Position numbers and translations under genes: made by a program
Part shown: positions 58,505 through 64,000 of the stretch, piece after piece
How positions within the stretch are numbered: position 1 is the first letter of the stretch
Layout of the letters: each line of letters begins with the position of its first letter
Source: Calothrix anomala FACHB-343
Lineage (GTDB): Bacteria > Cyanobacteriota > Cyanobacteriia > Cyanobacteriales > Nostocaceae
Assembly (NCBI RefSeq): GCF_014696435.1
Contig: NZ_JACJQG010000034.1
Coordinates: 1 to 64,000 of the forward strand
Direction of reading: 5' to 3'
Length of the DNA stretch: 64,000 nt
The notes under the pieces: generated by a model
Told to the model about the DNA's origin: nothing
What the model saw: only the letters and a program-made list of their open reading frames with translations
Databases searched by the model: none

Positions 58505-61500
58505 ATGAAAAAGCTGGTTATTTTAAAATTTGATGGCAATTTTGAATCAGGGTTTCAAGTTAATTTAGAAATCGCAAATGAAGGACAACGCGCTTATCGA
58601 ACCACGACAGCTAAGTTACCGGAAAATATTACGATTCCGCAATTATTAAATAACTGGCACGAAATATATTACAGTCGCTACAGTCAATTTAGAATTAAAT
58701 CTGGGGGGAGTCGTCAGGTTGATCTGGAATCTTTAAAGCAAGAATGTACGAGAGAATCTATCAACTTACTTGCTAGTTTTAATCAATGGCTGAATGCACA
58801 ATCTTTTATTTCTATTGCTAATTCTCTCAAAGAATTCAATCCCCAAGATGAAATCAGAATCATAATTACGACTTCTTGTCATGAATTACGTCAGCTACCT
58901 TGGCATTTATGGGAGGTTTTAATTAATTTTCCTCTGGTAGAGGTGGCTTTAAGTTCGCCAAATGCAGAACGGAGAGAACGAGCTTATCGAGAAAAAATTA
59001 TAATTTTAATTATTTTGGGTGATAGTTCAAATATTGATATTGAAGCTGATAAAAAGCTGCTACATAATTTCTGTGGTGATGATGCGGAAATTGTTTTATT
59101 ACAACAACCATCACGGGAGGACTTAAATTATTATTTGCAAGATGAGATTGGTTGGGATATTTTGTTTTTCTCTGGACATTCTCGAACCCAGAACCCCACC
59201 CCCAACCCCCTCCCCGCTAGCGAGGAGGGGGCTAAGAGGATGATGGAGGGGAGGATTTATATAAATCATCACGATAGTTTGACGATGGGGGAATTGCGGG
59301 ATGCTTTGCAAGTTGCTATTCAAAGACGTTTGCAAATTGCATTTTTTAATTCCTGCGATGGTTTGGGGATTGCTTATGAGTTGGAACAATTGCATATTCC
59401 CCAAGTAATTGTCATGCGGGAACCTGTACCGGATAAAGTTGCACAGGAGTTTTTGAAGTATTTTCTGCAAGAGTTTACTAGTGGGAAGTCTCTATATATA
59501 TCTGTGAGAAATGCGCGGGTTGAATTACAAAAACTAGAGTCAGAATTTCCCTGTGCGAGTTGGCTTCCGGTAATTATTCAAAATCAGACGGAAACACCAC
59601 CAACTTGGCAAAGTTTGGGGATAATTTCTTTTTGTCCCTATCAAGGTTTGAGTGCGTTTAAGGAAGAAAATGCTGAGTATTTTTTTGGGAGAAATAAAGC
59701 AACCGCGAGTTTAGTTACTGCTGTTAATAGTAAACCTTTGGTGGCTGTAGTTGGTGCTTCAGGTAGTGGTAAATCTTCGCTGGTGTTTGCTGGGTTAATT
59801 CCGCAATTGCGTGGGGATACTATTAATAATTGGTTGATTTTATCGTTTCGTCCCGGTAAAAATCCCTTTGCTGCTTTGGCTGTAGCGTTGGTTTCGGCGT
59901 TAAATTTACCAGACAATGAGCGACGTTTGGCTGAGTTGGAATTGGATGTCAATTTACAGCGCGATTCGACAAGTTTGGAAAGGTTTATTACCTCACCCCT
60001 AACCCGTCTCCTGGGAGGAGAGGGGAAGCGGATTTTGTTGATAGCTGACCAATTTGAGGAAATTTATACTCTGTGTACGGATGCAGAGGAACGCAAAATT
60101 TTCTTGGATGGTTTGCTACAAGCGGTTAATAATGCACCATTTTTTACTTTATTACTCACCTTACGGGCGGATTTTTTATCTAGGGCGTTGGATGATTATG
60201 AGCCTTTTGGGCGGGCTTTGCAACAGTATCAACTAGAGCCTGTGGTGCGGATGAATCGGAAGGAATTGGAAGCAGCCATTACACTCCCCGCGAAACAATT
60301 GGGTTTTGAGTTTGAGGAGGGTTTGTGTAATACCATAATTGATGATATCGAAGATGGGGATGGGCGTTTGCCGTTGTTGGAATTTACCCTGACTCAGTTG
60401 TGGAAGCAGCAATATGCGGGAAGGTTGACTCATCAAGCTTATAAGAAAATTGGCGGGGTGGAGCAAGCGCTGGCTAATTATGCAGAAATGGTTTATGCAG
60501 ACTTGAGCGAGTGGGAACGGGAAACAGCGCAACGGGTGTTTATTCAGTTAGTGCAACCGGGGGAAGGTACGGAAGATACCCGCAGGTTGGCGACGAGTGA
60601 GGAAGTGGGGGGAGAGAATTGGGATTTGGCGACGAGTGAGGAAGTGGGGGGAGAGAATTGGGATTTGGTGACGCGGTTGGCTGATAAGCGGTTGGTGGTG
60701 ACGAACCGGGATGAGTTGAGTCATGAGGAAACGGTGGAAGTCGTCCATGAGGCTTTGATTCGCCATTGGGGACGGTTGCGGGGATGGATGCAGGAGAACC
60801 GCAAGTTTCGCATTTGGCAACAGGGGTTGATGGTGGCGTTGCAGCAATGGGTGGAGAGTGGTAAGGATGAGGGTGCTTTGTTGCGGGGTGCGACTTTGGC
60901 TGTCGCGGAGGTTTGGTTGCAGCAACGGGGTGGGGAAGTTAGTAAACCGCAGCGATGGTTTATTGAGAAGAGTGTGGAGTTGCGGGAGAGGGAGAGGAAG
61001 CAGAAACAGAGGTTGCAGAGGAGTGTTATTGCTGGGTTGCTTTGTGCTTTGTTGGTGATTTCTGGGTTTGCTGTATTTGCTGGGTGGCAATGGCGAGAAG
61101 CAAGAACTCTAGCTATAAAGTCTCAAAATTCCGAACTAGTTTCAGGTAGTTATTTTGCAGAAAAACTTTTCGCATCAAACAATGAACTTGAAGCATTGTT
61201 AGAAATTGTCAAAATTGCTAAGAAAATTAAGTCCTCAGCAGGAATTTCAAAAGATACAATTCAACGAGTTGTAGAAACATTAACGAAAGTAGTTGGCAGT
61301 GTAAGAGAGCGTAACCGCTTACAGACTGATGCAAGTTATGCCTTTAAATTCTCTAACGCTTTTAAAGAAAAAATTACCACTCAAGAAAAAGGTAATATAG
61401 TTATTATCAATAATAATTATGGCTCTATAATTTCTTTTAGCCCTGATGGTAAAACTATAGCCGCAGTTGAGGAGCAAGGAAAAATTAAAATTTTGGGTAC

Positions 61501-62629
61501 GAATGGGAGATATTTAGAGACAATAAAAGCTCATAATAGAGTTACAGATATTCATTTTACTCCCGATAGTAAGACCTTAGTATCTGCTAGTAATGGTGGG
61601 ATAATTCAATTTTGGGGGAAAGTTGATAAAAAAATGCATTTATCAAAGAGCATAAAAATTGATATAGGTGATACGGGTACTGAAAAAAGACTTACTTTTA
61701 GTCCTAATGGGGAAAATATTATTTCTTACGATAACTCCATAATTAAACTTTGGAACCTAAATGGCAACTTAATACAAACTTTCAAGAGACAAAAAATAAC
61801 AGATAAAATTAGTAATTGGAAGCAAACTATTGCATATGATGCTAATAGAAATGAACAAAAAAATGTATGGGGTATTAGTAGTAAAAAAAAGCCCAATTAT
61901 CCTTACCTAAATAATGTTGATAAAGAAACAGAATATTTTATACAGGCTATGGATTGGAACACTATACCTGATAATCTTGTTAGTTTCAGTACCAATTCCA
62001 AGCAAATTGCTGTCGGAAATTACGACGGGACAATTACTTTAAGGAATCTAGACGGCACTAACTTCAGAATATTGAAAGGTCATCTTGGAAAGCTTCAAAG
62101 CGTTATATTTAGTCCCGATAGTAAAATAATTGCATCTGCTGATGATGAAGGTAAAATAAAAATTTGGAGCTATCAAGGTGAGGAAATTGCAACATTGACA
62201 GGTCATACAAAATCAATTATAGATATCTCCTTTAGTCCTGATGGTAAGATTTTAGCTTCTGCTGGTAATGATGGAACTATCCAACTTTGGAACAATCAGG
62301 GTAATCAAATATTAACATTCAAAAGTTATAGTGCTTCAATTTCAAGTATCAATTTCAGCCCAGATAGTAAGACTTTAGCTTCTGCTAGCGATAATGGAAC
62401 AATTAAACTTTGGAGTTTAGACCATATTGATGGAAGTAGAAGACTTTGGAGTTCAGAGAATTTGAAAGAAATAAACCTCAAAGATGACAATCTAGCTTAT
62501 TTGCTTAAAAAAGGTTGCAACTGGCTGCACGATTATCTGCAAAATAACCCCGATGTCAGCGCAGAAGATAGACGTTTGTGTGACGACATAAAACAGAAAC
62601 CCGACTTCTTGAAGAAGTCGGAGTTCTAA
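58505..62629 (+). CDS. Second CHAT protease-STAND ATPase-WD40 protein
   Basis: A 1374-residue paralogue of the protein at 50519. The CHAT domain has H225 (FFSGHS) and C284 (FNSCDGLG). The STAND ATPase has GASGSGKS at 417-424 and ADQFEEIY. A membrane-like helix (about 850-875) is followed by a WD40 part with units such as FSPDGKILASAGNDGTIQLWN. It carries two in-frame repeat insertions (59185-59253, 59991-60031) and a 39-bp tandem duplication (60590-60667). It forms a module with the sigma-like and DUF1822 genes upstream. The N-terminal halves align closely with the first copy; the WD40 parts differ more. Confidence 0.92.
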   Translation: MKKLVILKFDGNFESGFQVNLEIANEGQRAYRTTTAKLPENITIPQLLNNWHEIYYSRYSQFRIKSGGSRQVDLESLKQECTRESINLLASFNQWLNAQSFISIANSLKEFNPQDEIRIIITTSCHELRQLPWHLWEVLINFPLVEVALSSPNAERRERAYREKIIILIILGDSSNIDIEADKKLLHNFCGDDAEIVLLQQPSREDLNYYLQDEIGWDILFFSGHSRTQNPTPNPLPASEEGAKRMMEGRIYINHHDSLTMGELRDALQVAIQRRLQIAFFNSCDGLGIAYELEQLHIPQVIVMREPVPDKVAQEFLKYFLQEFTSGKSLYISVRNARVELQKLESEFPCASWLPVIIQNQTETPPTWQSLGIISFCPYQGLSAFKEENAEYFFGRNKATASLVTAVNSKPLVAVVGASGSGKSSLVFAGLIPQLRGDTINNWLILSFRPGKNPFAALAVALVSALNLPDNERRLAELELDVNLQRDSTSLERFITSPLTRLLGGEGKRILLIADQFEEIYTLCTDAEERKIFLDGLLQAVNNAPFFTLLLTLRADFLSRALDDYEPFGRALQQYQLEPVVRMNRKELEAAITLPAKQLGFEFEEGLCNTIIDDIEDGDGRLPLLEFTLTQLWKQQYAGRLTHQAYKKIGGVEQALANYAEMVYADLSEWERETAQRVFIQLVQPGEGTEDTRRLATSEEVGGENWDLATSEEVGGENWDLVTRLADKRLVVTNRDELSHEETVEVVHEALIRHWGRLRGWMQENRKFRIWQQGLMVALQQWVESGKDEGALLRGATLAVAEVWLQQRGGEVSKPQRWFIEKSVELRERERKQKQRLQRSVIAGLLCALLVISGFAVFAGWQWREARTLAIKSQNSELVSGSYFAEKLFASNNELEALLEIVKIAKKIKSSAGISKDTIQRVVETLTKVVGSVRERNRLQTDASYAFKFSNAFKEKITTQEKGNIVIINNNYGSIISFSPDGKTIAAVEEQGKIKILGTNGRYLETIKAHNRVTDIHFTPDSKTLVSASNGGIIQFWGKVDKKMHLSKSIKIDIGDTGTEKRLTFSPNGENIISYDNSIIKLWNLNGNLIQTFKRQKITDKISNWKQTIAYDANRNEQKNVWGISSKKKPNYPYLNNVDKETEYFIQAMDWNTIPDNLVSFSTNSKQIAVGNYDGTITLRNLDGTNFRILKGHLGKLQSVIFSPDSKIIASADDEGKIKIWSYQGEEIATLTGHTKSIIDISFSPDGKILASAGNDGTIQLWNNQGNQILTFKSYSASISSINFSPDSKTLASASDNGTIKLWSLDHIDGSRRLWSSENLKEINLKDDNLAYLLKKGCNWLHDYLQNNPDVSAEDRRLCDDIKQKPDFLKKSEF
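59185..59253 (+). repeat. In-frame palindromic repeat in the second CHAT gene
   Basis: A 26-bp imperfect palindrome (59206-59231, CCCCCTCCCCGC then GCGAGGAGGGGG) lies in a C/G-rich stretch. It encodes NPTPNPLPASEEGAKRMME, absent from the paralogue between FFSGHS and GRIFLNHDDSL. The stretch ACCCCACCCCCAACCCCC is a well-known type of cyanobacterial repeat. Confidence 0.7.
59991..60031 (+). repeat. Second in-frame repeat in the CHAT gene
   Basis: CCTCACCCCTAACCCGTCTC followed by GGGAGGAGAGGGG matches the common ACCCCTAACCCC...GAGAGGGG spacer repeat. It encodes TSPLTRLLGGEGKR before the Walker B segment and replaces DILHSLSPTH of the paralogue. Confidence 0.6.
60590..60667 (+). repeat. 39-bp in-frame tandem duplication
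   Basis: Units start at 60590 and 60629 and encode ATSEEVGGENWDL twice. The paralogue has a single DEVGEDNWDL. The two units are identical as read. Confidence 0.9.
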
Positions 62630-62745
62630 ACGCAATAGATGGGTAAATTTTCTTGATGTATGTTTGGCGATTTTTCGCGATCGCTAACGATTTGGTTCTT
62701 GTGACTAACAATGGGAGATATTTCGATAAAATCGAAGATTTAGAG

Positions 62746-62852
62746 ATTGAACACTGGAGTCAAACGTAAAAGCGTTTAATTTTGCATTGCTCACAAAACT
62801 TGCGATCATAGCGACTATAATCATCTGGAAATGGTGCGTTGCGCTAACGCGA
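62746..62852 (+). repeat. 107-bp direct repeat, left copy
   Basis: It begins ATTGAACACTGGAGTC and ends GCGCTAACGCGA. It aligns without gaps to 63761-63867 (offset exactly 1015), with a few substitutions. The two copies enclose the CHAT fragment and the HigBA pair. Confidence 0.9.
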
Positions 62853-62865
62853 CAACACACCCTAC

Positions 62866-62934
62866 GACTACCTGAAAAATAACCCCGATGTCAGCGCAGA
62901 AGATAAACATTTGTGTGACAACATCAAACGTTGA
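62866..62934 (+). pseudogene. Remnant of a CHAT-WD40 gene end
   Basis: The frame reads DYLKNNPDVSAEDKHLC then DNIKR and a stop, matching the C-terminal tails of the two CHAT-WD40 proteins (YLQNNPDVSAED of the second, EDKHLCDD of the first). It mixes features of both, so it is probably the end of a third, otherwise lost, paralogue. Confidence 0.75.
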
Positions 62935-63051
62935 GGGTAAATAAAGATGTTAATTCAATTAAAATAAAAACAAGCTTGATGTAATAAGCAAATACGCTAA
63001 AAAATTGAAAATAAAATTCATGTATAATTATAGCAAATGGTTTTTAGATAA

Positions 63052-63351
63052 ATGCACGTCATCAGTTTTAAGGCTTTAAGAGAATATGCAGAAATTCATG
63101 CAGATAGCCGGGAAGCACTCATATATTGGTATAAAACTGCTAGCAAAGCTAAGTGGTCAAATTTAGTTGAAGTGCAAGAAGCTTTTCCAAAAGCTGAGGC
63201 AGTTGGAAATTTCACTGTCTTTAATATTAAGGGGAATAAGTACCGATTGATTGTTAACATGGATTATGGAGAAGAAATGATTTATATTAAATATATCCTA
63301 ACTCACGCAGAATATGATAAGGAGTATTGGAAAAATGACCCTTACTTTTAG
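63052..63351 (+). CDS. higB: HigB-type mRNA-interferase toxin
   Basis: A 99-residue RelE/HigB-fold toxin with the pattern VISFKALREYAEIHADSREALIYWYKTASKAKW at the start, FNIKGNKYRLIV in the middle and YIKYILTHAEYDK with the histidine near the end. The family cleaves mRNA on the ribosome. It precedes and overlaps its antitoxin gene, as is usual for hig modules. Confidence 0.88.
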   Translation: MHVISFKALREYAEIHADSREALIYWYKTASKAKWSNLVEVQEAFPKAEAVGNFTVFNIKGNKYRLIVNMDYGEEMIYIKYILTHAEYDKEYWKNDPYF

Positions 63352-63739
63352 TATAGAAAAATATAAAGAGTTATTAGTAGCTCATGTGCCAAAACTTATA
63401 AAGACTGAAGATGAAAACGAAAAAGCTTTAGCAATTGTAGAAGAGTTAATGCACAAAGAGCGAACCCCAGAAGAAAATGAATTATATCAGTTGTTAATTA
63501 CTTTAATTGAAATATTTGAAAAGGAAAAATATCATTTTAATGAGCCGACCAATATTCAATCTTTGCTTTCATTTCTTTTTGAGCAATCAGGAAAAACTAT
63601 AGATGATTTACAGCAATACATAGGGTCACAACAATTAGTCAGTGATATTTTAGAAGCAAAACAGAATATAACTCCAGAGATAGCTCAAAAATTAGGTGCC
63701 TTTTTTCATGTAGAACCAACTCTATTTACAGAAATATAA
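63335..63739 (+). CDS. higA: HigA-type antitoxin
   Basis: A 134-residue antitoxin. The N-terminal part (IEKYKELLVAHVPKLIKTEDENEKAL) binds the toxin in this family. The C-terminal half has an XRE-like HTH (SGKTIDDLQQYIGSQQLVSDILEAKQ) that represses the operon. The ATG at 63335 overlaps higB by 17 bases. It follows GGAG at somewhat long spacing. Confidence 0.85.
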   Translation: MTLTFSIEKYKELLVAHVPKLIKTEDENEKALAIVEELMHKERTPEENELYQLLITLIEIFEKEKYHFNEPTNIQSLLSFLFEQSGKTIDDLQQYIGSQQLVSDILEAKQNITPEIAQKLGAFFHVEPTLFTEI

Positions 63740-63760
63740 CTTTACTCACAACTATTAATT

Positions 63761-63867
63761 ATTGAAGACTGGAGTCCGACGTAAAAGCGTTTAATTTTGC
63801 ATTGCTCACAAAACTTGCGATCGCCGCAACTATAATCATCTGGAAACGGTGCGTTGCGCTAACACGA
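63761..63867 (+). repeat. 107-bp direct repeat, right copy
   Basis: Starts ATTGAAGACTGGAGTC and ends GCGCTAACACGA. It is the second copy of the repeat at 62746-62852, and contains an intact HIP1-like GCGATCGC where the left copy has GCGATCAT. Confidence 0.9.
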
Positions 63868-64000
63868 CTACCCAACCCCAAAAAATATTTTACCAACTGC
63901 GTAATTACATTGAAAGAAATTCGTCATCTCTGATGAAAGGGTTCATCAGTAGAAGTCATCGCCAAATAAATAGATAAAGCATTTGCGATTACTCTACCTT

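Noticed and set aside
60548-61090. 180-codon frame antisense to the second CHAT gene
   Set aside because: The translation is proline-, serine- and glutamine-rich and of low complexity, caused by GC-rich antisense codons; the plus-strand gene has clear domains.

Overview
The window reads as part of a large conjugative plasmid (or plasmid-derived element) of a filamentous, probably Nostocales, cyanobacterium. The evidence is the very frequent HIP1 octamer GCGATCGC inside and between genes, AT-rich spacers full of small dispersed palindromic repeats, cyanobacterium-type partition and transfer genes, and CHAT/STAND/WD40 proteins with DUF1822 and sigma-like partners. No rRNA, tRNA, CRISPR array or intact insertion sequence was seen. 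No replication initiator was recognised, so the replicon core may lie outside the window.

Layout. 0.2-2 kb: parAB on the minus strand. 2.9-20.8 kb: a type IV secretion/conjugation cluster on the plus strand with VirB2-, VirB3-, VirB4-, VirB5-, VirB6-, VirB8-, VirB10- and VirB9-like proteins, a lytic transglycosylase-like protein, the VirD4/TraG coupling ATPase and a Ycf46-type AAA+ ATPase. 20.9-22.5 kb: a small protein with an HNH nuclease, then a plasmid protein of unknown role. 23.3-25.9 kb: a MobV-type relaxase with a C-terminal DUF3991/Toprim-like part, preceded by an inverted-repeat-rich region that is a candidate oriT. 26.8-30.3 kb: a ParM-like actin, a small ParR-like partner, an AT-hook/ParA-like ATPase and a membrane protein. 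31-34.8 kb: a 1278-residue protein carrying the RNA-polymerase DFDGD signature. 35-39.2 kb: small regulators and accessory genes, including one gene with three tandem palindromes inside its coding sequence. 39.5-46.7 kb: a long minus-strand array encoding WGR, Ycf46-type AAA+, DUF2997, DUF1257/Ycf35, a coiled-coil protein and a protein with an SSB-like acidic tail. 46.9-50.3 kb: HTH and coiled-coil proteins and a tyrosine recombinase. 50.5-64 kb: two CHAT-STAND-WD40 genes, a sigma-like/DUF1822 pair, a broken PIN toxin, a Uma2 nuclease and a HigBA pair between 107-bp direct repeats.

Working model. ParAB and the ParM/ParR-like pair keep the plasmid. The MobV relaxase nicks oriT and the VirD4-like protein feeds it to the secretion channel. 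The right third is accessory DNA of the biological-conflict type.

The two strongest candidates for poorly described biology are the single-chain RNA-polymerase-like protein at 30994-34830 and the WGR/AAA+/DUF2997/DUF1257 array at 39508-45475. The sigma/DUF1822/CHAT-STAND-WD40 module at 56397-62629 is a third. All functional statements rest on reading the sequence; no database search was run.
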